From Corinectria fuckeliana (taxonomy: Eukaryota > Ascomycota > Sordariomycetes > Hypocreales > Nectriaceae): a DNA stretch of 64,000 nt. Where the stretch lies: positions 1 through 64,000 of the forward strand of contig WPDH01000055.1 of the NCBI GenBank assembly GCA_019137255.1. Direction: 5' to 3'. The position numbers were made by a program, and so were the translations under genes. Positions 11,164 to 22,721 of the stretch are shown in pieces; positions within the stretch are counted from its first letter, which is position 1, and each line of letters opens with the position of its first letter. The notes beneath the pieces were generated by a model that saw only the letters and a program-made list of their open reading frames with translations, was not told the origin of the DNA and did not search any database.

Positions 11164-14100
11164 AGCCGTCGGCGAGATGAAATGGCTTGCTCTCGACGAG
11201 AGTTAGCTCAGATATTCTCTTAAAGGCTTTTTGATTGATTCTATTTTCCTTGTGGAGGGAATTTTGTTGTATATGCTTCACGGTCTACCAACCATATTTG
11301 TACACTGGCTTTTCGTTGTCGTCGTCAGTCTCCATGCTGTTTACATCTGTATAAACGCTGTCGATCCCAGGATACGCATAAAAGGGAGGAGAGGGGGCTA
11401 GGGGCCCGAATGCTGCTCCAATCTTGGATCCTTCGGCACGAAACAGCCAGTCACTTGCTAAGAGTATTGCTACCTAGCTACTATTCAGGCCTTCTTTTGG
11501 CTAGCTGAGGATTTGCTGGCAGCTCTTTCAGCTAGCACGTGACTTTGTTTGTGTACCTACCCTTTCCTTCCAACCATTCCGGGCCCACCACAATCGACAC
11601 ACGCAGACGCGCGCCTCTTCTCTGGGAAGAGTGACAATTTGCGCCTCTCTTCGTGGCGCGGAGGAGCCTCTTCTGTCGCTTCTCGTAGACAAGCTTCTTT
11701 TCCTAGCAGTGGAGGCGCGCGGGGGACTTGCGAGGGCTGAAGCTCGAAACCTTTCCGGCAGACCCGGCCGTAACAAGGATCCAGGGCTGGCACTCTCGCC
11801 CTCGACTTCCCACGCCCACCCCGATTAGGCACTGTTCGAGAAGCCTTCCCGAAGACTTCCTCTGCGGGAAACTCGACCAGGGGGTGGCGTGGTGGATTAG
11901 CCTCGGCCTCTTGGTGCGGGTGGCCACGCAATCCAGGACTCACTTCGGTGCTTATGCGGAACTCGCTCCTGGGCGTCGTCTCGCAATGACATGGCGCCAG
12001 GCCGTCTCGGCACAATCACATGCCAAAAGCGGTACCCCAGCAGGCAGATTGATGGGGGGATGGATGGATGGATGAGATGAGGGATCCTTGAGGGGCATCA
12101 ACGGCGCATTTCCGCAGTCCAGCCCAAGGTTCTAGCTACTGTAGAAGACCGCTAGCTATGGATGCTCCGCCCGCCAACACGCAGCTTCGCAGCCCGTCCA
12201 CGGCTTCCGCAGGCCTGGACCATGAAACCGCCTTGACCCCCCGCCAGCCAGCCTTGAAACGGGTCTTGCTCCAGGAGGACGAACAAACGGGCATCATTTG
12301 TGGAGAAAACGGACAAGGGAGAAGGGGAGAAGGGAGAATGGAGGCGGCTTTATGGAATCATTTGACCCGAACTTTGTTAGGCGGTCCCGTTTTACGTGAT
12401 TGTACCGATGCACGAAGTACATACGTACATGCGTACATACATAGTATGTACTCAGTATCTCCCCGGCTTGCTTGTCTGATCGGCCCTAGTGCTGTTAACC
12501 CCGCAGGTTGCAAGTTGAGTTGCGACCCTATCGTGGACCGGGTAAACAGTCACCACTGGTAGCAAGTACCTTTCTGAGGCAACGCAAACAGCGGCCCAAA
12601 GAAGCTGGTCCTTTTGATAGCCCGGCAGCAGAGAGAGGCCCGGGACGTGTCTGACCACATCCGAGAGGCCTCCTCCCGGCCGACCTCGCGAACCACACCA
12701 GCGCGCTCTTTGGGGATTCCTTCGACGCACTGCCAACCCACCTCGTACTATGTAAGACCATTCCCGGTCAACCGTCGCAGGCCCATCGTGCCATCTCCAT
12801 CAACTGCAGAGAAGCCTTCTCGAATATCCATCGTGCGCCTGTGACGCCCCAACAGGAGTCCTGCCACATGGACCGCGACAACCACGCCACACCCAATGCG
12901 ATCAGCGCGCTTCTTGCTAGACCATGTACTTAGTCATTAGCACTAGCGATTGATTAATCCGTGCCCTGTCGCTCTCCTCCTTCCTCTTTCTCAAACCAAC
13001 TAGGCCTAAACTACGGCCACGACGATCCAAAGGTCCCGGACCGGGGTCTCTAAAGTGCCGTTCTACCCTCACCTCGCGGCATTTCATCTTGCCCTAGGCC
13101 ATGATCCACTCGGTCTACTTGCAGGCTGCGCAAGTAATCGCCGGCAGACTATATCAGGACGGCTTCTATAGACCATCGTCCTTGGAACCCCCCAGTCCGT
13201 ATAATCTCCGTCGGTGTGTCCTTGCACGTTGCGACGCTCAGTTGGCCTTTCTCCGACAGGGCTGTAAGGCGGACCCCACCCCTGCTTCTGGGAACTCGAG
13301 CCGCGGTCGAGCTTTCGAGGCGTGGATCTTGAGCGACTCCCGGTTGCGAGGACGGCAAGGCCGCAAGGAATGGGATTGATAGACGGTGGACTTGCGTCAT
13401 ATATGCCGAGGCATCTCTGCTCTGTATAGTGCGAGTAGTATGTTGGAACTCTGCAAAACTTGGATGATTCCCGGTTGGGCTGGCACGGCGCGGTGCGGGT
13501 CCCACGCCCTACCGTGCTGCTCCGGTGCAGCCGGTAGGGCTGTAGATGAGGCCTTCTCTCGGCATGATCAACGTCCACAGCCAGCGTCGATCGTGACAGA
13601 GACGTTTCAAGGATGCGTTGTTTTACAACCAAAGAGAAGAAGAAAAAGGGGGCGTTCCAGTGTCAGACAGGTGCATTTTGCATGAGGCGAGCTGAACGCC
13701 GATGGACGCGCTGCATCTCGGCGCTTCTAGACGGAGATTGTCCCAGACATTTCAATATTTCTCTGCCAGCCTTGCCAGACGAGTGTCGTAGGAAGAGCGC
13801 CATGCAAAGAAAACTGCCGTCGTTCGAGTAATTACTATGCAACACCGCCATGTGGCTGCCTTGGGCATCTTTGCCGCCCTGCCTGCCTAATTGCGTGCAG
13901 GGCTGCGTGAGGAACCGGCCCGGTTCGCGACCGTGTGTGGGTGAGGGATGGCTGGTTGGTTGGTTGCAGGCGGTTGGTTAGTGATGCATTCTCGGGCGGT
14001 TGGTGGTTTCGAGGTAAGTAATTGTTTGGCTATTCGTGGAGAAATCTATGTCTATTTGGACCGCGCAAGTGCTGTAGCTCCTCGTATCAACTTTTCGAAG

Positions 14101-14603
14101 CCTAGATGGGCCTTGCGCAGGGTTAGACAGGCAGCAAAGCACTTGCTGAATTCTGTCCCTGTAGTTGTAGTGTCGTTGTTAAATGAAGTCCTACATTGTC
14201 ATGATGTGGGAACAGGCCACACAACAAACGCGACATGAAGTCAATACAACCACGGCGATTGGGGCTAGTGGCTCGATTCTAGTATATGAAACAGTACAAT
14301 AATCAATTATCAAGGGGTCAGCATAACTAGACTTGGCGCTCAGAGCAAAGTATATACAAGCGTCAACGACTCCGATGACTACAGGTTAGCAACCTGGAGA
14401 GTGAGGACCAGCACCTATTCCTCTTCGGCACCGACTAGATACACTCTTTCTATCGACGGGCGTTGAGGTGGGGTGGAAGGATCCGTAATGTTCTCTACAG
14501 AAAAAAAAAAGTACGTTGAAGGAGACGAGAATGCCTACATGTCAATTAGATACTATTCGTTGGGTTTTGGGGACGCTTGGTATAAACCAGTTTCGGGGTA
14601 CCG
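11164..14603. other. intergenic, no gene seen
   Basis: Open frames here reach at most 182 codons (13084-13632, minus) and overlap on several frames without domain signatures. One copy of the 13-mer TACATAGTATGTA lies at 12438-12450. I see nothing else I can name. Confidence 0.55.
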
Positions 14604-14909
14604 CTACTCACCTAAGGAATCAAAGACAATGGGGCTCCATCTCACGACGGGAAACGAAAAGATATACTCGAGCCAATTGAGAAAGGCGCAGAACCGACAA
14701 GTGAAGAAAACGGTTTCGTAAAGGGGTCCCGGGATTTGAGCAATCACCATGACGAGGAAGAAGTGGATGATGGAACGATTCGATTCACCTATATCGCTGC
14801 CGCCGCCGATCCAGACAACCAGGACAAGGATGGCGACGAAGTAGTCCAGTGGGCCAAACATGTCTCGAAGTGTGATTAAAAGGGTGTTAAAAAGGCGTCT
14901 TGTTTCCAA
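14604..14909 (-). CDS. small hydrophobic protein, copy A of a tandem pair
   Basis: This is a 101-codon frame with strongly hydrophobic stretches: one near residues 20-35 (core FVAILVLVVWIGG) and another near 48-62 (IIHFFLVMVIA). I do not recognise the family. It resembles the 117-codon ORF about 320 bp upstream on the same strand: both have a PL-x-x-F start to the first hydrophobic segment, then VxWxG and SD. Matching DNA blocks also lie upstream of both, including ATTTATAA and a block around TGTCTTTGTT. That similarity, not the length, is the reason for listing it. The C-terminal half diverges from the neighbour, so this copy may be frameshifted or decaying. It may be a lineage-restricted membrane protein or a pseudogene; expression is unproven. 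Confidence 0.4.
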   Translation of the reverse strand: METRRLFNTLLITLRDMFGPLDYFVAILVLVVWIGGGSDIGESNRSIIHFFLVMVIAQIPGPLYETVFFTCRFCAFLNWLEYIFSFPVVRWSPIVFDSLGE

Positions 14910-15231
14910 GATGTTGAGACGTTTGAAGGAGTTTTCGTATTAATCCAGGAGGGTAGCTTGGGAGGATAGTTTGAGATGCGAGTGTTATTTATAAGGGAGT
15001 GTTCTACTAACGCTGTAAGTGAGTTACAAATATATAACCTTCATCTACGGCTTTCAAGCTTGCTCAAAGCAACAGTGTCTTTGTTGTGCCCCTGCCTTGG
15101 CCCCTTAAAGAGTAAATTTGGCGGGTACTCACTCATCAAAGGGTAGAATAATATACTGGACTGTGCTCTTGGAGCTCTTTGTGTAATCCGGTTTTACGGT
15201 ACCTGCTAACAAATGTGGTTAAAAAAGGAGC
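14910..15231. other. spacer between tandem copies A and B
   Basis: This spacer carries a block at about 15066-15104 (AAGCAACAGTGTCTTTGTTG and onward) that is nearly repeated upstream of copy B at about 15774-15812. The spacer is therefore part of the duplicated unit. No additional gene is visible. Confidence 0.6.
14987..14994 (-). promoter_or_regulatory. TATA-like box upstream of copy A
   Basis: TTATAAAT on the minus strand lies about 80 bp before the presumed start of copy A. The same octamer sits in a similar context before copy B, followed in both cases by a closely similar sequence, so it probably belonged to the duplicated unit. Confidence 0.35.
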
Positions 15232-15585
15232 CTATTCAGAGATGGTGGCGGCTACGAGCCGTCGTCTATATACCTCAATGCATATAATGAGGTAAGCTAT
15301 TCGGAGGAAGAGATAGTAGAAGGCAACCGTGAGCCATTCTTCAACCATCTCGAGGTAAAAGAAGAGGTAAGCGAATCGGAGCATGCTCCACACAACCGCG
15401 AAGGCAATCAGGAGGATTGGGGCGAGACGGTAGATGCCGCAACCAATCCATTCGCAGACGGTCCAATGACTGCTATCGCTGCAGCTGCCGACCCAGGAAA
15501 CCAGAGCCAAGAAGGCAAGGAAGTGGACGAGAGGGCTGTCCAGCACGCTCGTAATGCGTTGAGACATGTCTGCAAGCGTGGCCAA
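15232..15585 (-). CDS. small hydrophobic protein, copy B of a tandem pair
   Basis: This is a 117-codon frame starting MATLADMSQR. It has about three hydrophobic segments: near residues 21-33 (FLAFLALVSWVG), near 50-75 (APILLIAFAVVWSML and following) and near 84-103 (WLTVAFYYLFLRIAYLIICI). The tail is basic. There is no signal peptidase-type signal and no family I recognise. Copy A downstream is a probable paralogue, and both share upstream DNA blocks, which supports a local tandem duplication. The intact hydrophobic pattern makes this the better candidate of the two for a real membrane protein. An upstream ATG in the same frame is not evident. Confidence 0.45.
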   Translation of the reverse strand: MATLADMSQRITSVLDSPLVHFLAFLALVSWVGSCSDSSHWTVCEWIGCGIYRLAPILLIAFAVVWSMLRFAYLFFYLEMVEEWLTVAFYYLFLRIAYLIICIEVYRRRLVAATISE

Positions 15586-15690
15586 AGGAGTGTCTGGTTT
15601 CCAAAGTGAATAGGCTTTGGGTAGTTCCTAATGACAATCAAGGAGCTATGGTTTCGAAGAAGCCAGGGAGAGTCTGAGATCATGAGTGTA

Positions 15691-15698
15691 ATTTATAA
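15691..15698 (-). promoter_or_regulatory. TATA-like box upstream of copy B
   Basis: TTATAAAT on the minus strand lies about 105 bp before the presumed start of copy B. It matches the octamer before copy A in sequence and surroundings. Confidence 0.35.
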
Positions 15699-15989
15699 CG
15701 GAGAGTGGTTTATTGCCGTTCTGAGTGGACTTAAGAACATGGAACCTGTGTTCCACAGCCTTTGAACTTTTTTAAAGCAACAATGTCTTTGTTATGCCCA
15801 TGTCCTTGTCCTTGTTTGAACTGTCTCTATTGTTCAGCCACCCAGGAACAAAGACGAGTCTTTTCTAAGTTTAGAGTCTTGGCTGTATCGCTTAAGCAGA
15901 CGGCGGGTTCCCTTGAATGCACTACATCAGAGTAATATACACAATGGGGTAAACATAATATTTTCGACAAAATAACCCACTGGTCAGTT

Positions 15990-16292
15990 GGATAATGCTC
16001 GTTGGGGTTATCGTAGGCCTGCATGTTGAACGGTTTCAGGGAATCGCTGCTCACCAAGTAAACCAGAATAGGGACCCGAGACCAGAGGGCAGAAGACGCC
16101 CGTGAGGAGAGTGTAGAAGACTGCAGTGAGCCAAATGCGCAAGTCGAGGTGGTCAGACCCCAGAGCAAAACTTGTATCTGGCAAAACTTGATGGATGCTT
16201 GATGTGAATGAGTGATCCATGATCTCATCACGTAGCCTCGCTGTGCTGTCTCGAAGAAGCATGTTTCCCAGGCTCATCGCGGATGATGTCAA
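15990..16292 (-). pseudogene. possible third, degenerate copy of the hydrophobic ORF
   Basis: A minus-strand frame contains IWLTAVFYTLLTGVFCPLV, which resembles EWLTVAFYYLFLRIAYLI of copy B in spacing and hydrophobicity. The rest of the frame does not align by eye and the upstream blocks are not recognisable. It may be an older remnant of the same family, or chance. Confidence 0.2.
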
Positions 16293-16770
16293 GCATGACG
16301 CTGATGCTCTTTAGCCTGCGTTTCGGCCTCTTGTTTGAACCGTGAGTTGATTGCCAACCTTGGAAGGACTCTGGCGGAACCAAGATCGCTTGGTGGATAA
16401 GTTTAAGAAGCGACGTGAATCGTCTGCCAAAAGGGGAAAACAATCGAGCCGGGATGTGCGGAGACGGGGCCGTCTTGATGGCCGATAGCCCCCGGCGCCG
16501 TGGCGGAGTGCCAAGACCCAGATTGTTTCCCTATTCGGGAAAGGCGTGCGGGATCTCGTCGATGCTCCTCCGGCAGATGGTCCCGTCATTCACACAAACT
16601 TGGATGTCAGGATGTCGAATTGTTTTCCTAAAGCGGTTTGGCTTTTGGGAGGGAAGGGGGTGTCGAGGATTCTCTGCCTCCGCTGCGAGTCTACGCTGTT
16701 CAACAGCGAAACGCGAGATGGATTGTTTTCCATTTTAGGGCAAGCTGTGTTCGGGAAGGCGACTCGAAGA

Positions 16771-16778
16771 TATATAAA
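16771..16778 (+). promoter_or_regulatory. TATA-like box before the dehydrogenase
   Basis: TATATAAA stands about 175 bp upstream of the chosen ATG at 16953. Distance and sequence fit a fungal core promoter; no transcript start is known. Confidence 0.4.
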
Positions 16779-16870
16779 TGAAGGTCAAGTCTGTACGATA
16801 GACGAACGAGTAGAACATCATCGTCTCAAGCCCTTGACAACGAGCATCCTTTGCCATTCAATACCATCCA

Positions 16871-16920
16871 GAACCATTCAGAACCATTCAGAACCATTCA
16901 GAACCATTCAGAACCATCAG
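16871..16920. repeat. 10-bp tandem repeat in the leader
   Basis: Four perfect units of GAACCATTCA (16871-16910) and a partial fifth lie 33 bp before the dehydrogenase start codon. The array is thus probably transcribed as part of its 5' leader. Confidence 0.8.
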
Positions 16921-16952
16921 AAACACCGCCTACCAATCTCCAGCCGGTCAAG

Positions 16953-18040
16953 ATGGCCCCGAAATCTCTCGAGCTGGCCCCAGGCCCCTATCGCTTCTTC
17001 CAATCCCAATTTGCCAAACCCGTGGCCATCCCGGAGGGCACATCCTTGGCCGGCGCAACAGCCATCGTCACGGGCGGAAACACCGGCCTCGGGTTCCGCT
17101 GCGCGCAAGATCTCCTGGACATGGGCCTGTCCCGCTTGATCATGGCCGTGCGGACGCCGTCAAAGGGCGAGGCCGCCGCCGAAGCACTGAGGCGAGCGTC
17201 CCAAGCCACGGTCGAGGTCTGGCAGGTCGACATGCTGTCGTACGAAAGCATCGGGGCGTTTGCAGCCAGGTGCGAGACGCTGGCTCGAATCGACTTTGCC
17301 ATCCTCAACGCCGGGATCGTCGAGGACAAGTTCAAGCTGGGCCCGCACGGCCACGAGAACATGTTCCAGGTCAACTACTTGTCCACGGTCCTCCTCGCCA
17401 CCCTGCTGCTGCCGACGCTGAAGAGCAAGGCCCCCCCCGGAAGGCCGGGCCGCCTGACGATTGTCAACTCCGGGACCGGCGCTCATGACCAAGTTCCCCG
17501 ACGGCGCGTCCGCCGACCCGCTCCTGGCGCGCCGCGACGACGAGGCCGACTTCGACGCCGCCGAGGCCTACGGCGCCAGCAAGGCGCTCGCGCACTTCTG
17601 GGTCGTCGGGCTGGCGGAGCGGGTCCGGGCCGACGACGTGGTGGTCAACCTGGTCGACCCGGGCCTGGTCAAGGGGACGGGCCTGCACCGGAACATCAAC
17701 CCCGCGCTGAAGGCCGTTTTCGCCGCGGTCAAGTCGCTGACGGGGCGGACCATGGCGCAGGGCGCGAGCACGTTTATCGATGCGGCGGCGGTGCGCGGGG
17801 ACGAGAGCCACGGGAGTTATCTGATGGACTGGAGGATTTCCGCGTGAGCAGGCCCCCGTCGAGGCGTACTTGGCCGTGGGAAGCCGGATCCGGAAACAGA
17901 AGCTAAGGGCCGGGTCTAGGTACACCACGGCAGTCTACGGGGCGGACGGCGAGTCGCTGAGAGATCGCATCTGGAAGGAAACTCTGGCTGCACTCTCGTT
18001 TGTCGACATTGATGAGATACTCAACTCGGTTTCGAGATGA
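16953..18040 (+). CDS. short-chain dehydrogenase/reductase with an apparent one-base frameshift
   Basis: This is a NAD(P)-dependent oxidoreductase of the classical SDR fold, resembling retinol dehydrogenase/WWOX-like fungal SDRs. The start ATG 16953 opens MAPKSLELAP. The cofactor motif TGGNTGLG is at residues 40-47, LNAG near 117, and the catalytic YGASK follows later. At about 17478-17484 the frame is broken: removing one base there would join VNSGT to ALMTKFPD, giving the usual segment before the YxxxK. A 76-nt intron at 17844-17919 (GTGAGC..TCTAG) then restores a C-terminal exon ending WKETLAALSF..SVSR at TGA 18038-18040. With one base removed the product would be about 336 aa, normal for the family. 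Either the gene is freshly inactivated or the assembly has an error; the otherwise clean 3' exon favours a recent event or error. The substrate is unknown. It lies upstream of a peptide transporter and an NRPS-like gene. Confidence 0.8.
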
Positions 18041-19662
18041 GTCACGTGGCTTGCTGTGAATCGTCCCAATGCAAGGGCCAGGACCCCGCGACTCAGGAAG
18101 GGGGAGCCACGTGTCTCGAGCAAGGCCTTTTATTGGCTGATGGCGATTATCTATATGGTTCTCTTGGGCGAATATCTAATTGCATGGAGTACCCCAAGGG
18201 CTTCAACTGAAAATTGGCAGTTCGTGGGTTCATCATTCGAGATGTATAGACCATGGACGACGGCACGTAGTCTGAACGGGGGAGAATGGCTCTGGAATGA
18301 CGGCATTTGTCGGCCGCTGACTAGGGCCCGCCCGGGCTGAGATGCGGCTCCTCGGCAGCCAAGAACAGTTCAAGAAGCACCCGGGAACTGGAGCCGGAGG
18401 AAGATGGGGACGCAGATGAAATGGACGGGCCGCCGCTTTAAGCATTATAGATCGGACTCGCCTGAAGAGAACTGCCGGCACGTGACATGGGCTCCTGGAA
18501 TCCCCAGCATCAGGAAGAGCGGCAATGGCACGAGGCCCAGGACGAGATTGCATCTCCGCGAGGCCATCAGGCAGTTCACGGTGCCGTCTGTTCCGAAGGG
18601 AGCACGGAGAGCGGGCGATGACACGACAGGCGCACGCGTGTCGATACACGAACACGCAATCCTGCGATATGCAACGAGAGACGAGACACCACTACGTACG
18701 AAGTACATATACGACCGAGTGAGGGAGAAGCAGAGGCCATGGCGTGGCGTGCTCGGATAATATACCGCCTCCGGATTCACCAGCCTGGGAAATAATTACT
18801 CGGCAGTGTCTGGAGGCGTCCCTGTTTGTTCTCCCTGGGGATGGCCGCCACTAGCATAAACCCTACAGGGCCACCCTCCACTGGCGGAGAAGGGAAGAAG
18901 CCGTCTTTGCCGTTCTCCATTCTGCGGTGCGGCACCCGGGGCCAGCGACACGCGCTACGTGCGACGCACTACGGCTCTCTCGTTCCGAGATCCAAGGTGG
19001 CATTGTCCCACAGTGGGAAATCCCCTGCCGCATGCAGGAGGAGCACTGTAAGAGCACTGTCGCGGCTGGGCAGCCCGCCTAGTAAAGTGCCCTACATAGT
19101 ATGTACATACAAGACCAACACTAATTAATTGACATCCATCCATCCATCAGAATACCCACTCCCCTCCTCCACTCAACTCACCTCACTGCAACTCTCCTCT
19201 GCCGCTCTGCCGTCTGTGGTCTGCCGCCCTGCCGTTTCCCGACCGAATATACTTACATACCCATCGACTTCGTACCTTCTGCGGGTCGACTTCTTCTGCG
19301 GCTAAAGACTGGATGGACGAGACACGACAACCCACCACCTCGACTGCCGAAACCCGATCCCACCGTCTCCTTGATCCCACGCCTCGTTCGCCGTCGCCGT
19401 CGCCGCCGCCTACTCCCGCGCAGCCTCGTCCTCGGTTGTCCTAAACCACCATCGCCGCCCACGCTGCCCACGCTCTCTCTCTCCTCCGCTCGAGCCCTCC
19501 CCTCCCCCGGCCATCTCGATTGCCTCAGCCGCCATCGCCAATCCCTCCATCGGATCCCCCGCGCGTCCTTTGCTGTCCGCATCTGCGAGTCGTCCGCCAC
19601 GGCGTCTCGCCTGACGTTGAACTGGAGGAGTGAAGCCATCTCCATTCTTGGGCCCCGCGGCC
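18041..19662. other. intergenic and leader of the OPT gene
   Basis: No convincing gene is seen. A copy of the 13-mer TACATAGTATGTA lies at 19093-19105. The last 450 bp are pyrimidine-rich with many CTC and CGC runs, typical of a fungal 5' leader before the transporter start. Confidence 0.55.
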
Positions 19663-22458
19663 ATGGCGGAAAACGAGAAGACGGTTCCCACGAGCGGGGC
19701 GACCGAGGTTCCCGACCTCCATCGCCGCCGTCCTCAATCCATTCGCCTTCAGTCCTTACGTCCCCAGTCCGTCCGCAGTGCTCAGACTGCGGCTTCCAGC
19801 GACGCAGTCTCGGACTACAACGAGGTAATTGCATATTGTTCCCTGGTCCCGTCGCGTACCTGTCCAATTGACCGTGCCCCCCTCCTGTCTAGTCATTTTC
19901 CTACGATGAAGACGACCTCGGCGACTACCATACAACCGAGCAGGACCTCCACGTCACCGAAGATGACCTGCTCGAAGCCCGCGAACTCGCCTCCAAGTAC
20001 ACCCTCGAGCATGTCCACGACATCATGACACGCGTCCACCGCATTCACGAAAAGGACCCCAACTTTCCTCTGGCCGTGATCCAGCAGATCAAGTCCTTCC
20101 TCGACAACGACGACCTCTTCGCCAACCCCGAAAAGTACGAGAACACGGTCCAGGAGATGAAGCTCGAGGCCGCCCTCATCACAAACAACAGCCCCTACGC
20201 CGAAGTCCGCGCTGTGGTCAGCAACAAGGACGACACCAGCGTGCCCTGCTCCACCGTCCGCAGCTGGGCCATTGGCCTCTCCTTCTCCGTCCTCCTCGCC
20301 TTCACCAACCAGCTCTTCGATATCCGCCAGCCTGCCATACGCATCATGGCCAACGTCGCCCAGCTGCTGGCGTACCCCATCGGCAAGGGTTGCGAGCGAT
20401 GGCTACCCGACTACGGCTTCACCTTGTTCGGCGTGCGCCATTCTCTTAACCCCGGCACCTTCTCCAAGAAGGAGCACATGCTCATCACCATCATGGCCAA
20501 CGTCGCCTACAACACCCCCTACACAAACTACATCATCTGGGTCCAGTACCTCCCCCAGTACTTCAACCAGCCCTACGCCTCCCACTTCGCCTACCAGATC
20601 CTCATCGCCCTGAGCACAAACTTCATCGGCTACGGCATGGCTGGCATCTGCCGTCGCTTCCTCGTCTACCCGTCCTACTGTGTCTGGCCCGCCTCGCTCG
20701 TCACCATTGCCCTCAACTCGGCCTTCCACAACGACGTCAACACTCCCGTCGAAGGCCCCTTTGGAAAGGTGTGGCGCATCTCCCGCCTCAAGTTCTTCTA
20801 CGTCATGTTCGGCGCCATGTTCGTCTGGTTCTGGTTCCCCAACTTCATCTGGACCTCCCTCTCCAACTTCAACTGGATCACCTGGATCGCCCCCGACAAC
20901 CGCAATCTGAACACCATCACCGGCTCCAACAACGGCCTCGGCGTGAACCCCTTCCCCACCTTTGACTGGAACATCTTGCTCTGGGACTCGGCCGACCCGC
21001 TCATGGTCCCCTTCTTCAGCACCTTCAACCGCTTCATCGGCGTCTTTATTTCTTTCTGGGTGGTTGTCGGCTTCTGGTACGGAAACCTCTACGATACCGG
21101 CTACCTCCCCATCAACACCAACCGCGTCTACGACCACTTCGGCCGGCTCTACAACGTCTCCCTCGCCGTCAACGACCGCGGCCTGTTCGACGCCGACAAG
21201 TATGCCGCCTACTCGCCGCCGTTTCTGGGGGCCGGAAACGTCGTCATCTACATGTTCTTCTTCGGCATCTACACGTCGACCCTGACCTACGCAGCGCTGT
21301 ATCATCGCCGCGAGATCGTGACTGGGTTCAAGGGCCTCATCAACAGCATGCGGAAGAAGAAGTCGCAGATCAGCGACGAACTCCACGACCTGGACGTCCA
21401 CACGCGGCTGATGAAGTCGTATCGCGAGGTTCCGGAGTGGTGGTACATGATTTGCCTGGTGCTGGCCATTGCCTTTGGCATCTCGGGCATCGCAGGCTGG
21501 GAGACGCACACGTCGCCCGGCGTCATCTTCTACGGTCTTGGGCTCTGCATCGTCTTCGTCATCCCCGTCGGCATCATCAAGTCGATGACGGGCATCGAAG
21601 TCACCCTCAACGTCCTTGCCGAGTTTATCGGAGGATCGTGGGTCGAGGGAAACGCCCTGGCCATGAACTACTTCAAGTCCTTCGGATACGTCACTTGCGC
21701 GCACGCCGTCATGTTCTCCAACGACCTCAAGCTGGCCCACTACGTCAAGATTCCTCCCCGACACACCTTTTCCGCCCAGATTGTCGCCACCTTCATCAGC
21801 ACCTTCATCTGCGTCGGCGTCCTCAACTTCCAGATGACCCTCATTGACGACGTGTGCACCGAAGACGCGCGGTTCAAGCTGACCTGCCCGGGCGTCAACA
21901 CCTTCTTCACCGCCTCGGTTCTCTGGGGCACCGTCGGTCCCAAGAAGATCTGGGGCCACGACGGGCAGTACAGCGAGACCTTGATTGGGTTCCCCCTCGG
22001 AGTTGCCGTGGTATTTTTGTTCTGGGGCCTCAACAAGAAGTTCCCCAAGTGGACGTGGACGCGCCAGATCCACCCCGTCGCCATTCTGTACGGAGGCATC
22101 GTCTGGGCCCCGTACAACATGTCGTACGTGTGGCCCTCGGTGCCCATTGCATACTTTTCGTGGATCTACCTCAAGTCGCGCTTCCTCGGCTTATGGTCCA
22201 AGGTACGTCCCCTCGCCGTGCAAGCCTCTTCAGGCCACCTGCTAACTTGCCCAGTACAACTTTGTGCTCTCGGCAGCTTGGTCATGCGGCATCGCCATTT
22301 CCGGCATCATCATGTTCTTCGCGTTGCAGTACAACGGCAACGAGTTCGAGTGGTGGGGCAACGACATCGCCTACCGCGGCTGCGAAGACAACGCCTGTAC
22401 TTTGAAGACGCTGGCCGACGGCGAGTACTTTGGTCCTCGAATCGGAGAATTTTCCTAG
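19663..22458 (+). CDS. OPT-family oligopeptide transporter
   Basis: This is a proton-coupled transporter of small oligopeptides (or related substrates such as glutathione) in the plasma membrane. Three exons are inferred: 19663-19824, 19893-22202 and 22255-22458, separated by introns of 68 and 52 nt with GT..AG ends; the second has a GCTAAC branch site. They encode 891 aa, the usual length. An acidic, hydrophilic N-terminal region of about 140 residues precedes many membrane segments. The family signature appears as NPGTFSKKEH near residue 241, and the second signature KIPPR lies near residue 673. The C-terminus ends with a WWGND..CEDNACTLK segment. The start has good context (GGCCATGGC). It is convergent with the NRPS-like gene, with 263 bp between the stop codons. 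It resembles the ISP4/OPT class by motifs, but the exact substrate cannot be told. Confidence 0.92.
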
Positions 22459-22721
22459 GACGACGTGATTTGAGCATTAATGAGAGCGTTTGCATTTTGA
22501 GGGGTTCCTTTTTGGGAGCCGGACAACTTATATACCCCCACGGATAAATCTGACGGCAAAATAGACTCGTTGGATATGATATACAAAAAGATGAATGTTC
22601 CAAATCTCATTCGCTCGCTGTTGACATTGTGAAGACCAAAAAAAAAAAAAAAGGTATCGTGATCCAACGCCTAAACCCCAGGCTTATAAAAAAAAAAAGA
22701 TTTGAACGAGATGTGACAATT
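22459..22721. other. convergent 3' intergenic region with poly-A runs
   Basis: These 263 bp separate the converging stop codons of the transporter and the NRPS-like gene. They contain A runs of 15 (22638-22652) and about 10 bases (from about 22689). The runs are not obvious retroelement tails because no target duplication is visible. Confidence 0.6.

Larger units (their letters stand above)
16293..16952. other. upstream region of the dehydrogenase gene
   Basis: No gene is seen. The right half probably holds the promoter and leader of the dehydrogenase, with a TATA-like sequence and a short tandem repeat listed separately. Confidence 0.5.

Noticed and set aside
20403..22073. 556-codon open frame on the minus strand
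   Set aside because: It lies entirely antisense to the OPT transporter exon and comes from its strong GC3 codon bias; it has an Asp/Val/Glu-rich, domain-free sequence.
22638..22652. Poly-A runs considered as retroelement tails
   Set aside because: There are no target-site duplications and no element sequence upstream; they lie in the short gap between convergent genes.
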